Positions 35,276-48,674 of a stretch of DNA of 64,000 nt are shown here, one piece after another. The stretch spans positions 620,001-684,000 of the forward strand of contig LN554846.1 in assembly GCA_000953695.1 (NCBI GenBank), given 5' to 3'. Source of the DNA: Aliivibrio wodanis (GTDB lineage: Bacteria; Pseudomonadota; Gammaproteobacteria; Enterobacterales; Vibrionaceae). How positions within the stretch are numbered: position 1 is the stretch's first letter; every line of letters begins with the position of its first letter. The translations under genes and the position numbers were made by a program. The notes under the pieces are model-generated. The model was not told the origin of the DNA. It made no database searches and was given only the letters and a program-made list of their open reading frames with translations.

Positions 35276-36250
35276 ATGGCACAACAAATAGAGTTAACAA
35301 GCACAGTAAAAGATAGCCAATTGGGTCAACGCTTGGATCAAGCAGCGGCTGAATTATTTTCGGATTTTTCTCGTTCACGCATTAAAGAATGGCTATTGGC
35401 GGGTAAAATCACCGTTAATGGTGAAGTGATCACCAAAGCTCGTTTAAAAATGATGGGTGGTGAAGAGATTATCGTTAAAGCGGAATTAGAAGATGAAGAG
35501 CGTTGGTTAGCCCAAGATATCCCTCTTGATATCGTTTATGAAGATGATGATTTATTAGTTATTAATAAACCTCGTGGCTTCGTGGTGCATCCTGGTGCAG
35601 GAACACCGGACGGTACAGTATTAAACGCCTTATTATTCCATTACCCAAGCATTGCTGAAGTACCTCGTGCAGGTATTGTCCACCGTTTGGATAAAGATAC
35701 TACGGGTCTAATGGTCGTTGCGAAAACAGTACCGGCTCAAACTCGTTTAGTTCGAGCGCTTCAAAAACGTAAGATCACTCGTGAATATGAAGCGATAGTA
35801 TTAGGGCGTATGACGGCTGGCGGAATGATTGAAAAACCAATCGGACGTCACCCACAAAAACGTACGCTAATGGCAGTACATGAATTAGGTAAAGATGCTG
35901 TAACGCATTACCGTGTAGCTGAGCATTTCCGTATTCATACTCGTTTACGTTTACGTCTTGAAACTGGTCGTACTCACCAAATTCGTGTGCACATGTCTTA
36001 TCTTCAACATCCATTAGTGGGTGATACCGCTTATGGTGGCCGTGCCCGTATCCCTAAAGGGGCGTCACAAGAGTTGATCGATATGATACGTGGTTTTGAC
36101 CGCCAAGCCCTGCACGCTGCGATGCTACGCTTTGATCATCCAGTGACTGGCGAAGTAATGGAATTCCATGCGCCAATTCCTGATGATATTATTGCTCTAG
36201 CCCAAGCATTACGTGACGATGAACGTCTGTTGCATGAGGATGAGTATTAA
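35276..36250 (+). CDS. rluD: 23S rRNA pseudouridine(1911/1915/1917) synthase RluD
   Basis: RluD isomerises three uridines in helix 69 of 23S rRNA, needed for ribosome assembly. ATG 35276 (MAQQIELTSTV) gives 324 aa, matching the family; the frame is open back to 35240. An S4 RNA-binding domain (about 18-75; RLDQAAAELFSDFSRSRI) precedes the catalytic domain with HRLDKDTTGL (catalytic Asp near residue 139). It is divergent from bamD, and its stop is followed directly by the pgeF ATG. Confidence 0.97.
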   Translation: MAQQIELTSTVKDSQLGQRLDQAAAELFSDFSRSRIKEWLLAGKITVNGEVITKARLKMMGGEEIIVKAELEDEERWLAQDIPLDIVYEDDDLLVINKPRGFVVHPGAGTPDGTVLNALLFHYPSIAEVPRAGIVHRLDKDTTGLMVVAKTVPAQTRLVRALQKRKITREYEAIVLGRMTAGGMIEKPIGRHPQKRTLMAVHELGKDAVTHYRVAEHFRIHTRLRLRLETGRTHQIRVHMSYLQHPLVGDTAYGGRARIPKGASQELIDMIRGFDRQALHAAMLRFDHPVTGEVMEFHAPIPDDIIALAQALRDDERLLHEDEY

Positions 36251-36982
36251 ATGTCACAGCTGTTACCAACATGGTCTGTGCCTAAAAATATTAACGTAGT
36301 TAGTACGACTCGTTTAGGTGGTGTTTCTAAAGCACCATTTTCGAGTTTAAATTTAGGTGATCATGTTGGTGACAACCATAATGATGTTGTGCTCAATCGT
36401 GAAAAATTGATTACGTTGGCGCAGTTACCCACTGAACCAACGTGGTTAAATCAGATCCATTCAACTAAAGTAGTCACTCTTCCTTACATAGATCCAATTA
36501 ATCCGCCTTCTGTCGATGCCGCTTATACGAATAAAGCAAATCAGGTTTGTTGTGTAATGACTGCTGATTGTTTACCTGTTGTTATTTGTAATAGGGAAGG
36601 AACCGAAGTTGCTGCCGTTCATGCTGGATGGCGTGGTCTTCTTGATGGTATTTTAGAAAATACAGTTAAGCATTTTTCTTCCAGTGATCTTATTGCATGG
36701 TGTGGACCTGCTATTGGTCCTACGGTATTTGAAGTCGGTGATGACGTTAAGCAACAGTTTTGTGAGAAAGACTCCCAAGCAGAAAAAGCGTTTATTCCAA
36801 CAGGCCATTCTGGCAAATACTTCGCTGATTTAGATTTACTTGCAACCCAACGTTTAAATTGTGTTGGGGTTAATGATGTTTTTTATTCCAATCTTTGTAC
36901 TTATTCAAATACAGACCAATTTTTTTCATATAGAAAAGAAGGAAAAACAGGTCGGCAAGCAACTTTAATTTGGTTTGAATAA
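36251..36982 (+). CDS. pgeF: YfiH/PgeF family protein (peptidoglycan editing factor / purine nucleoside phosphorylase)
   Basis: A 243-aa Cu-oxidase-4 (laccase-fold) protein. Conserved motifs: TADCLPVVI (Cys near residue 104) and HAGWRGLLDG (His near 122), plus CGPAIGP, together the metal/catalytic residues of the family. Relatives remove wrongly incorporated L-Ser from peptidoglycan precursors or act on purine nucleosides; which applies here cannot be read from sequence. Zero bases separate it from rluD, so the two are translated from one mRNA. The rluD-yfiH-clpB order matches E. coli. Confidence 0.92.
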   Translation: MSQLLPTWSVPKNINVVSTTRLGGVSKAPFSSLNLGDHVGDNHNDVVLNREKLITLAQLPTEPTWLNQIHSTKVVTLPYIDPINPPSVDAAYTNKANQVCCVMTADCLPVVICNREGTEVAAVHAGWRGLLDGILENTVKHFSSSDLIAWCGPAIGPTVFEVGDDVKQQFCEKDSQAEKAFIPTGHSGKYFADLDLLATQRLNCVGVNDVFYSNLCTYSNTDQFFSYRKEGKTGRQATLIWFE

Positions 36983-37006
36983 TCTTCTTTATATTCCCTT
37001 CTATTA

Positions 37007-37033
37007 GTTGATTTTTACCGCAATACACCCCAT
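37007..37033 (+). promoter_or_regulatory. Heat-shock (sigma32) promoter of clpB
   Basis: GTTGAT (37007-37012), 15-base spacer, CCCCAT followed by TTA (37028-37033). The -10 is perfect and the -35 matches CTTGAA in 4 of 6. It lies 48 bases before the clpB ATG. Confidence 0.75.
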
Positions 37034-37081
37034 TTAATGAGTAACAGTACATTAGTTACTTTTCTTCTGTAGGAGAGGGTT

Positions 37082-39667
37082 ATGCGTTTAGACCGATTTA
37101 CCAGTAAATTTCAAGTTGCCATTTCAGATGCTCAATCGCTAGCATTAGGTCAAGATCATCAATACATAGAACCAACACATCTTATGGTAGCTTTATTGAA
37201 TCAAGATGGTAGTACTATCAGACCATTACTGACATTACTCAATATTGACGTAACCCAACTTCGTTCTAAATTATCAGAGATTTTAGATAAAGCACCTAAA
37301 GTTATGGGTATTGGTGGTGACGTACAATTGTCATCTAATATGGGTGTTATTTTTAATTTATGTGACAAAATTGCGCAAAAGCGTAAAGATGCCTACATAT
37401 CTTCTGAAATATTCATGCTAGCAGCTATCGAAGATAAAGGTCCACTAGGGCACTTATTCAGAGAGTTTGGACTGACAGAAGCTAAAATTTCAAAATCCAT
37501 TGATGAAATCCGTGGTGGCGAGAAAGTTAATGATCAAAATGCAGAAGAAAAACGTCAAGCATTAGAGAAGTTTACTGTAGATCTAACCGAGCGTGCAGAG
37601 CAAGGAAAGTTGGATCCAGTTATTGGACGTGACGATGAAATTCGCAGAACAATTCAAGTTCTTCAAAGACGAACTAAAAATAACCCTGTTATTATTGGTC
37701 AACCAGGTGTCGGTAAAACGGCAATTGTAGAAGGGCTAGCTCAACGAATCATTAACGGTGAAGTGCCTGAAGGTTTAAAGCATAAAAGAGTACTGTCTTT
37801 AGATATAGGTTCATTGGTTGCGGGTGCTAAGTTTCGTGGTGAGTTTGAAGAGCGTTTAAAAGCTGTTTTAAATGAATTAGCAAAAGAAGAAGGTAACGTC
37901 ATTCTCTTTATTGACGAAGTTCATACAATGGTCGGCGCTGGTAAAGGTGAAGGATCAATGGATGCTGGAAATATGCTTAAACCGGCATTAGCTCGTGGTG
38001 ATTTGCATTGTGTTGGTGCTACGACACTGGATGAATACCGTCAATACATAGAAAAAGATCCTGCATTAGAGAGACGCTTTCAAAAAGTCATTGTTGATGA
38101 GCCAACGGTAGAAGATACGATTGCAATATTACGTGGTTTAAAAGAACGTTACGAAATCCACCATCATGTTGAAATTACTGATCCTGCAATTGTAGCAGCA
38201 GCAACGTTGTCTCATCGTTATATATCTGACAGGCAATTACCAGATAAGGCTATTGATTTGATCGATGAAGCGGCATCGAGTATTCGAATGGAAATCGATT
38301 CTAAGCCTGAATCACTTGATAAGCTTGAGCGTAAAATAATTCAATTAAAAATAGAGCAGCAAGCCTTAGTTAAAGAGAGTGATGATGCTAGCTTAAAGCG
38401 TTTAGATTCTCTCAATCTTGAATTAAGAGAAAAAGAGCGTGATTATTCTGAGCTGGAAGAAGTTTGGAAGGCAGAAAAAGCAGCGCTTTCAGGAACTCAA
38501 CATATAAAAACAGAATTAGATACAGCAAGAAGCAATATGGATATTGCTAGACGTGCTGGTGATTTAAGTCGTATGTCAGAATTGCAATATGGGCGTATTC
38601 CAGAATTAGAAAAACAATTGGATCTTGCAGCTCAAGCTGAAATGCAAGAGATGAGTTTATTAAAGAATAAAGTAACCGACAGTGAAATCGCTGAAGTACT
38701 GTCTCGTCAAACCGGTATTCCTGTCAATAAAATGCTAGAAGGTGAAAGGGATAAGCTATTAAAGATGGAAGAAGAGCTTCACCACCGAGTTATAGGACAA
38801 GCAGAAGCGGTTGAAGCTGTATCGAATGCCATTCGACGTAGTAGAGCTGGGCTTTCTGATCCTAACCGTCCAATTGGTTCTTTTTTATTTTTGGGGCCAA
38901 CAGGTGTTGGTAAAACGGAATTATGCAAATCTTTAGCAAACTTTATGTTTGATAGTGAAGATGCGATGGTTCGAATTGATATGTCTGAGTTTATGGAGAA
39001 ACATTCAGTCGCTAGATTAGTTGGTGCTCCTCCCGGTTATGTTGGTTATGAAGAGGGAGGCTATTTAACCGAAGCGGTTAGACGTAAGCCTTATTCTGTT
39101 TTATTACTTGATGAAGTAGAAAAAGCGCATCCAGATGTATTTAATATTTTATTACAGGTTTTAGATGACGGACGATTAACTGATGGACAAGGTCGTACCG
39201 TTGATTTCAAAAATACCGTTATTATCATGACGTCGAATTTAGGCTCTGACAAAATCCAGCAACATTTTGGTGATTTGGATTATGAAGGTATTAAAGCATT
39301 AGTAATGGAAGTGGTTGGTCAACATTTTAGACCAGAGTTTTTAAACCGAGTCGATGAAACTGTTGTTTTCCACCCGTTAGGCCAAGAGAACATTAAGAAT
39401 ATTGCTTCTATTCAGTTACAACGTTTAGAGAAACGGTTAAATGAAAAAGACTATCAATTAGAAATATCTAATGAAGCTCTAGATTTAATTGCAGAAGCAG
39501 GGTTTGATCCTGTTTATGGTGCAAGACCATTAAAACGAGCGATTCAGACTTATATAGAGAACCCTTTAGCTCAAGATATTTTAAGTGGTAAATTAAGAAC
39601 AGGTGAAGTGATTAAGTTAAAGGTAAAAGATAATCAGCTTATTACCACTCAAAATGATGACTTTTGA
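37082..39667 (+). CDS. clpB: Disaggregase chaperone ClpB
   Basis: ClpB is a hexameric AAA+ machine that, with DnaK, pulls proteins out of aggregates. The 861-aa protein has the N domain (1-145), AAA-1 with GQPGVGKT near 205 and Walker B LFIDEVHT, the coiled-coil M domain (about 410-525), AAA-2 with GPTGVGKTE near 605, and a D2 small domain ([17 protein letters not shown]). It lacks the ClpP-binding loop seen in ClpA. AGGAGAGG lies 5 bases before the ATG. Confidence 0.98.
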   Translation: MRLDRFTSKFQVAISDAQSLALGQDHQYIEPTHLMVALLNQDGSTIRPLLTLLNIDVTQLRSKLSEILDKAPKVMGIGGDVQLSSNMGVIFNLCDKIAQKRKDAYISSEIFMLAAIEDKGPLGHLFREFGLTEAKISKSIDEIRGGEKVNDQNAEEKRQALEKFTVDLTERAEQGKLDPVIGRDDEIRRTIQVLQRRTKNNPVIIGQPGVGKTAIVEGLAQRIINGEVPEGLKHKRVLSLDIGSLVAGAKFRGEFEERLKAVLNELAKEEGNVILFIDEVHTMVGAGKGEGSMDAGNMLKPALARGDLHCVGATTLDEYRQYIEKDPALERRFQKVIVDEPTVEDTIAILRGLKERYEIHHHVEITDPAIVAAATLSHRYISDRQLPDKAIDLIDEAASSIRMEIDSKPESLDKLERKIIQLKIEQQALVKESDDASLKRLDSLNLELREKERDYSELEEVWKAEKAALSGTQHIKTELDTARSNMDIARRAGDLSRMSELQYGRIPELEKQLDLAAQAEMQEMSLLKNKVTDSEIAEVLSRQTGIPVNKMLEGERDKLLKMEEELHHRVIGQAEAVEAVSNAIRRSRAGLSDPNRPIGSFLFLGPTGVGKTELCKSLANFMFDSEDAMVRIDMSEFMEKHSVARLVGAPPGYVGYEEGGYLTEAVRRKPYSVLLLDEVEKAHPDVFNILLQVLDDGRLTDGQGRTVDFKNTVIIMTSNLGSDKIQQHFGDLDYEGIKALVMEVVGQHFRPEFLNRVDETVVFHPLGQENIKNIASIQLQRLEKRLNEKDYQLEISNEALDLIAEAGFDPVYGARPLKRAIQTYIENPLAQDILSGKLRTGEVIKLKVKDNQLITTQNDDF

Positions 39668-39738
39668 TGTTAAAAAGCACTACTTGAGTTAATTTTAACC
39701 ACTCAAACAGATTTTAGGTGTTTTTACTAAAAAACCAG

Positions 39739-39766
39739 TTGCATGAAATAAAAGACTCTCTATAAT
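39739..39766 (+). promoter_or_regulatory. rRNA operon promoter P1
   Basis: TTGCAT (39739-39744), 16-base spacer, perfect TATAAT (39761-39766), GC-rich discriminator GCCGCC. The following CTCACTGACACGGAG resembles the start of E. coli rrnB P1 transcripts, so homology is likely. Confidence 0.85.
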
Positions 39767-39770
39767 GCCG

Positions 39771-39829
39771 CCTCACTGACACGGAGCTGATGAGTTAAAT
39801 CAGAGCCAAGTATTCAGTGAGGTTTTTTT
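39771..39829 (+). terminator. Terminator-like hairpin between rRNA P1 and P2
   Basis: CCTCACTGA (39771-39779) pairs perfectly with TCAGTGAGG (39814-39822) and is followed by T7. An inner CTGAT / ATCAG hairpin is enclosed. It begins within a few bases of the expected P1 start, so a P1 transcript would fold into it at once. It may attenuate P1, end a ~55-nt RNA, or be read through by the antitermination complex. Confidence 0.6.
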
Positions 39830-39852
39830 ATTTATATTAGTATATTAAGTGC

Positions 39853-39880
39853 TTGACACTAATAATTAAGTAAGTATTAT
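39853..39880 (+). promoter_or_regulatory. rRNA operon promoter P2
   Basis: TTGACA (perfect), 16-base spacer, TATTAT (5 of 6), corresponding in place to E. coli rrn P2. Confidence 0.85.
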
Positions 39881-39927
39881 GACCATCCGCTTCAAGAGAA
39901 AGCCGAGAGGCTTTTAAATTTGAAGTT

Positions 39928-39939
39928 TGCTCTTTAAAA
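39928..39939 (+). promoter_or_regulatory. boxA antitermination site in the rRNA leader
   Basis: TGCTCTTTAAAA matches boxA (TGCTCTTTAACA) in 11 of 12 bases. Bases 39945-39968 just after it are complementary, with few mismatches, to 41706-41730 behind 16S: this is the RNase III processing stem around 16S. Confidence 0.8.
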
Positions 39940-40126
39940 ATTTGAAACCTATTAATCTGTGTGGGCACTTGTGAGTTGATAATCACTAGTTTGCTTTTAC
40001 TTTTCGAAGTGAATTCAAACAAAAATAATCAATGAACTGAGTGACTACACAAAATTACTTTTATGTAAGAAATCAGTATTAATCATTGAGTCGATATCCT
40101 TTCTGCTGAAAGGTATCAAAAAACTT

Positions 40127-41684
<1,558 letters not shown>

Positions 41685-41750
41685 AACGATAGATTACGAT
41701 TTATGAGTGTTCACACAGATTAATAAGGTTTTAATTTAGAGTATCTTAGT

Positions 41751-41826
41751 GTCCCGTTCGTCTAGAGGCCTAGGACACCGCCCTTTCACGGCGGTAACAG
41801 GGGTTCGACTCCCCTACGGGATACCA
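41751..41826 (+). tRNA. tRNA-Glu (UUC) in the 16S-23S spacer
   Basis: 76 nt with anticodon loop CTTTCAC (anticodon TTC) and encoded CCA. The acceptor GTCCCGT pairs with ACGGGAT, making the first pair G1-U72 where E. coli has G1-C72. Confidence 0.95.
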
Positions 41827-42208
41827 TCTTTAAACGTTCTTTTAGGCGATGCCTTTAAGAGTCTTTAAAAATGGTTACACGCATTAGCGTGAAATCGCTC
41901 TTTAACAATTTGGAAAGCTGACTGATTTAGCTTAATTTATTTTTACTTTTTGAAAAAGTAAAACAAAACAGCTCAGGCTGTAATTAAGTTAAATCAAAAT
42001 TTAAAAGTTCTTAATATCTTTTGTTTCATCTTTTAATGAAACAAATTAAAAACACATTCAAGTGTTCTTGTATTTTGAATCCGGCGAAAAACCAGAACTC
42101 CCTATCTTTTATATAGAGATAGCGACGAGTTCAACCTTGGTTGCTGTTTTGTCTTCACTTTTGAAAAGTGAAAGCAAATGGTCCATACGAAACCTCTTGG
42201 GGTTGTAT
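41827..42208 (+). other. 16S-23S internal spacer, distal part with boxA
   Basis: 382 bases without a gene. A boxA (CGCTCTTTAACA) lies at 41896-41907. The last ~20 bases (CTTGGGGTTGTATGG) pair with CCATACAACACCCAAG just after 23S, forming the 23S processing stem. Confidence 0.75.
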
Positions 42209-45099
<2,891 letters not shown>

Positions 45100-45233
45100 A
45101 CAACACCCAAGGGGTTTTGAACGGATTTAAATTGACAAGAAACAGATTGAATGTGATTAAGAACAACTCTTTATATAGAGAAACGGCTTTCCAGATTATT
45201 ATTTATCTCTTAGTGAGGTAGATAAAAAAAATT

Positions 45234-45353
45234 TGCTTGGCGACCATAGCGTTATGGACCCACCTGATCCCATGCCGAACTCAGAAGTGAAACGTAATAG
45301 CGCCGATGGTAGTGTGGGGTTTCCCCATGTGAGAGTAGGACATCGCCAGGCTT
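45234..45353 (+). rRNA. rrf: 5S ribosomal RNA
   Basis: 120 nt. The terminal stem GCTTGGCG pairs with CGCCAGGC, and the conserved GCCGAACTCAGAAGTGAAAC is present. Confidence 0.97.
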
Positions 45354-45444
45354 CCAATTCGTTTTTATCTTTTTTAAAGATAAAAGCAAAATAAAACATG
45401 ATATGTTTTATTTAAGTAATAGCATTATGCTGAATAGACACTGC

Positions 45445-45521
45445 GGAGTGGTAGTTCAGTTGGTTAGAATACCGGCCTGTCACGCCGGGGGTCGCGGGTT
45501 CGAGTCCCGTCCACTCCGCCA
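45445..45521 (+). tRNA. tRNA-Asp (GUC)
   Basis: 77 nt, anticodon loop CTGTCAC (anticodon GTC), acceptor GGAGTGG with CCACTCC, encoded CCA. Distal tRNA of the rRNA operon. Confidence 0.97.
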
Positions 45522-45559
45522 CTTATTTATAGACAGAGTTAAGTCTTTAAAATAACTAC

Positions 45560-45636
45560 AGGGGTGTAGCTCCAACTGGCAGAGCAGCGGATTCCAAATC
45601 CGCGTGTTGGGAGTTCGAATCTCTCCACCCCTGCCA
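45560..45636 (+). tRNA. tRNA-Trp (CCA)
   Basis: 77 nt, anticodon loop TTCCAAA (anticodon CCA), acceptor AGGGGTG with CACCCCT, encoded CCA. The 16S-Glu-23S-5S-Asp-Trp order equals E. coli rrnC. Its 3' part is repeated downstream. Confidence 0.97.
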
Positions 45637-45640
45637 TATT

Positions 45641-45676
45641 AAAAAAGGCTCGTATCGAAAGATATGGGCCTTTTTG
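45641..45676 (+). terminator. Terminator of the rRNA operon
   Basis: A stem AAAAAGGCTCGTATC / GATATGGGCCTTTTT (two wobble pairs) with a GAAA loop and T-run. A second copy lies at 46863-46897, after the IS element. Confidence 0.9.
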
Positions 45677-45768
45677 CTATTTGTAATTTGAGAAAAGAGC
45701 CACGGATTCCCCCCCACCATAAGAACGCGCGTGTTGGGAGTTCGAATCTCTCCACCCCTGCCATATTA

Positions 45769-46860
45769 TACCAATTCCGTTAATTTTATGATCTAATATG
45801 GACTCTTAAAAGGAGTCCTTATGAAGCATGATTTCCCGAGTCTGATTAATTCCACATCCAATGCTCGACTTAGAATGCGTTATTTATCCGTTTCTCATTT
45901 TGTTGACGGTAAAAGTCGCACTCAAATAGCTAACTACCTTAAAGTTAGCAGAGTAAGCGTCAATAAATGGGTCAAAGCATATCTCAACAATGGTCTTCAA
46001 GGACTTCAAGAGAAACCACATTCTGGTAGACCTCATCGCCTAACAGACGAGCAAAAATCACAACTCAAAGAATATGTTATCGAACATGCCGTAAATGAGA
46101 GTGGCGGTCGTCTTCAAGCAAGAGACATTGGACTCTATATAGAAAGCAACTTCAATGCATCATATAAAAAGTCGGCGCTCTATCAGTTATTACATGACAT
46201 AGGTTTGAGTTGGATTACTACTCGTTCCAAACATCCTAAGCAGTCAGTTGAAGCTCAAGAAGCTTTTAAAAAAATTCCCAATCGAAACGATCCTTAAGAT
46301 CCCTGGTCACGTCCCCTTAAAAGATGTTCAAATATGGTTTCAAGACGAGGCTAGATTTGGTCAACGCAACACAACAACGCGCATATGGGCAGAGAAAGGG
46401 ACCCAGCCTAGAGTAGTACAACAACAGCAATTTGAGTATGCATACCTTTTCGGAGCAGTATGTGTCACGACAGGAGAAGCTGAAGCGATAGTGGTTCCCC
46501 TGAGCAATATGGAAGCAATGAAAGAGCAACTCAGATTAATTTCTCAAGCCACACCAGCTGGCAAGCATGCTGTTGTTATCATGGATCAAGCGAGTTGGCA
46601 CCAGAGCTATCTTGCCGATGAATTTGAGAACCTCACCATAATTCATATCCCACCCTTATTCTCCCGAGCTTAACCCTATAGAACAGGTATGGAGTTGGCT
46701 CCGCCAAAATGAAGTAGCAAATAGGTGCTTCGAAAACTATGACGATATCGTAGAGACATTATGTAGAGCGTGGGATCGGTTTTGTGAAGATAAAGGCAGA
46801 GTCATCTCACTCTGCTTTAGAGATTGGTTAAACTTGATAAGTTAATTAACGGAATTAGTA
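45769..46860 (+). mobile_element. IS630-type insertion sequence, degraded
   Basis: About 1.09 kb, bounded by imperfect inverted repeats: TACCAATTCCGTTAATT at the left and the complement of TACTAATTCCGTTAATT at the right. TA at each edge fits the TA target duplication of IS630/Tc1 elements. Comparison with the intact repeat unit shows that the IS interrupted a CATATTAAAAAAGG site. The exact ends are uncertain by a few bases because the flanks are TA-rich. Confidence 0.85.
45821..46845 (+). pseudogene. IS630-family DDE transposase, two frameshifts
   Basis: Three frames together spell one transposase of about 340 aa. Part 1 (45821 to ~46265): N-terminal helix-turn-helix (KSRTQIANYLKVSRVSVNKWVK) and linker. 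Part 2 (to ~46650, frame moved by +1 at an A7 run): WFQDEARFGQ with the first catalytic Asp, and VVIMDQASWH with the second. Part 3 (to 46845, after one extra T in CCACCCTTATTC): YSPELNPIEQVWSWLR with the catalytic Glu. All DDE residues survive, but two separate shifts argue that it is inactive. Confidence 0.85.
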
Positions 46861-47019
46861 TTAAAAAAGGCTCGTATCGAAAGATATGAGCCTTTTTGCT
46901 ATTTGTAATTTGAGAAAAGAGCCGCGGATTCCCCCATGATAAGAACGCATGTGTTGGGAGTTCGGATGCCTTCAGCTATACCTATCTTAAAGAAGGCCTA
47001 TATCGAAAGGTTAAAAATA

Positions 47020-47493
47020 CTACCAACAGTTAGTTTCTGCTCCTGAGCCAACTCCTGCTGCATTAAGTGATAATGTCCCACATGGGTCATTGTTTTGCCC
47101 CAAATTAGCCTGTGGTGTAGCGATTAAAGTATAAATATCCATACCAGAATCAGTAAGTCGGTAAGATAAATGGTATCTGTCGTTATCAATATTACAAACA
47201 TGTTCTAACAAACAAGCTCCACTATTTTTATTGATAACTAGTTCTAATAAAGCTTCGTATTTAGCCTTTGATGTTGGTTCGGTTCTTTCTGAATATAAGC
47301 TTTCAATATGAAGTTGAGTTTTTGTTATTGCTTCAATAGCTTCAGCTCTATGGCTTTTTAAGATGTTAGCAGTATAGCTTGGATAAGCTATAGCACTTAA
47401 TACTGAAATAATAGAAAGTGCTATTAATATTTCGACTAATGTCACACCATTTTGAGGCTTGTATGTATTCAGTATATTATTTTTTTGAATCAT
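47020..47493 (-). CDS. pilE: Type IV minor pilin, PilE-like
   Basis: A 157-aa class III prepilin. The leader ends NG and the mature protein would begin VTLVEILIALSIISVLSAIAYP, with the conserved Glu at +5 but Val instead of the usual Phe/Met at +1. The C-terminal part has Cys pairs (ACLLEHVC, DPCG and the final CW) able to form disulfides. It is transcribed away from the fimT-pilW-pilX-pilV cluster across 103 bases. A role in pilus assembly or DNA uptake is inferred. Confidence 0.85.
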   Translation of the reverse strand: MIQKNNILNTYKPQNGVTLVEILIALSIISVLSAIAYPSYTANILKSHRAEAIEAITKTQLHIESLYSERTEPTSKAKYEALLELVINKNSGACLLEHVCNIDNDRYHLSYRLTDSGMDIYTLIATPQANLGQNNDPCGTLSLNAAGVGSGAETNCW

Positions 47494-47596
47494 TTCGATA
47501 ACTTACTTGAAATAGGATATATCTATTTTTAGTCAGTGTTACTCTTTATAGCAAGATGAAAATTTCATATTGAAATGTTGCAAAGGAAATTGCGAA

Positions 47597-48097
47597 ATGC
47601 CTCGCGGGTTTACTCTATTTGAATTAGTTTTAACTACAGCTGTAATATCTATTTTGTTAATGGCAGCAGCTCCTAACTTTTCACGTCTGATAGAACAACA
47701 AGAAATAAAACGACTAAGTGGAGAGGTCGAAGGTTTTTTTATTCAGGCTAAATCAGAATCAGTATTACAAAATAAGTCATTAAAAGTATTTTATATTGTA
47801 GAATCTAATGATTGGATTATATCTTTAAATCCAGAGGGTAGTACTATTGGGAGTATCGCTGATATAAAGCTATCTTCTCTTAGCTACATACAGTCACAGG
47901 ATTATCCGAATTTATTTATTTCATCTAGTGTTTTATCTCTTACTTTTAATCCAGTACGTGCAACTCCACATATGCCTGCGAGTTTTTTAATTTATAAAAA
48001 TACAAATGAAAAATTAAAATTATCAATTCATAACATTACAGGAAGAATTACTGTATGTGGTGAAGGAGGAGTATATTATGATTTTAAATCATGCTAG
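47597..48097 (+). CDS. fimT: Type IV minor pilin, FimT/GspH-like
   Basis: A 166-aa prepilin from ATG 47597 (MPRGFTLFELVL): a very short leader, cut after Gly4, Phe at +1 and Glu at +5. AAGGAA lies 8 bases upstream of this ATG, which is why it is chosen over the TTG at 47570. The middle resembles GspH/FimT (FSRLIEQQEIKRLSGEVEGF). It overlaps the next gene by 20 bases. FimT-type pilins bind DNA in some competent bacteria; that is not shown here. Confidence 0.82.
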   Translation: MPRGFTLFELVLTTAVISILLMAAAPNFSRLIEQQEIKRLSGEVEGFFIQAKSESVLQNKSLKVFYIVESNDWIISLNPEGSTIGSIADIKLSSLSYIQSQDYPNLFISSSVLSLTFNPVRATPHMPASFLIYKNTNEKLKLSIHNITGRITVCGEGGVYYDFKSC

Positions 48098-48674
48098 AAA
48101 AAAGCAAATTGGTACATCTCTTATTGAATTATTAATAGCATCAACTATTGGGTTAATTACATTAATGTTAGTTGGAAATATTTATATAAAAGGTCAACAA
48201 CTGTATGCAGATAGAAGTAAAAACTTATTATTAATTCAAGAGTTCAATGACGCACTACGTTTCGTTAAGGAAGAAACTCAGAGAGCTGGTTTTAGTGGAG
48301 ATAATATTTATTCAGCTATGTTATCAGGAGCAACTGATGTTATTCATATTTCAGGTTCGCAGATTAGTTATGTTTATCAAAGTGACCTGTCTCCAGTTAA
48401 ATGGCGTAGTGTTAGTATTAAGCATGAGTTAGAGGCTTTAAAAATATGCACGGAATCAAATTTACCAACGATACCTAATATTAATTCCTGTACACGTTTT
48501 TATTCTTTATTGGATGAGAATATTATAAAAATAACAGATTTTACTATTAATCAAACACTACTTGGAAATTCCGTTAGCTCTGCTTATTTATCATTATCAG
48601 CGACGGCAAATTTAGTAGATACGACGCATGAATTATCTTCAACGATAAAAATTAAGCAGAGGAACTGGAAATGA
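48078..48674 (+). CDS. pilW: Type IV minor pilin, PilW-like
   Basis: A 198-aa prepilin starting MILNHARKKQIG, then mature TSLIELLIASTIGLITLMLV with Glu at +5. A strong AAGGAGGA site lies 7 bases before ATG 48078, inside the end of fimT. PilW-type features: QEFNDALRFVKEETQRAGFSGDN. It overlaps the pilX-like start by 4 bases, so translation is coupled. Confidence 0.78.
   Translation: MILNHARKKQIGTSLIELLIASTIGLITLMLVGNIYIKGQQLYADRSKNLLLIQEFNDALRFVKEETQRAGFSGDNIYSAMLSGATDVIHISGSQISYVYQSDLSPVKWRSVSIKHELEALKICTESNLPTIPNINSCTRFYSLLDENIIKITDFTINQTLLGNSVSSAYLSLSATANLVDTTHELSSTIKIKQRNWK

Larger units (their letters stand above)
45601..46965 (+). repeat. Tandem copies of the tRNA-Trp 3' end plus rRNA terminator
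   Basis: Unit 1 is 45601-45727 (127 bp): tRNA-Trp 3' third, terminator and a short tail. Unit 2 starts at 45728 with the same tRNA fragment, is split by the IS at about 45768, and resumes at 46861-46947 with the terminator and tail, a few bases changed. Unit 3 keeps only GTGTTGGGAGTTCG at 46951-46964. A degraded terminator-like piece (GGCCTATATCGAAAGG) follows at 46995-47010. Confidence 0.85.

Noticed and set aside
34389-35378. bamD frame extended to 35378
   Set aside because: The extra 88 residues run over the divergent rluD promoter and start, and destroy the lipoprotein signal; the start at 35114 fits the family.
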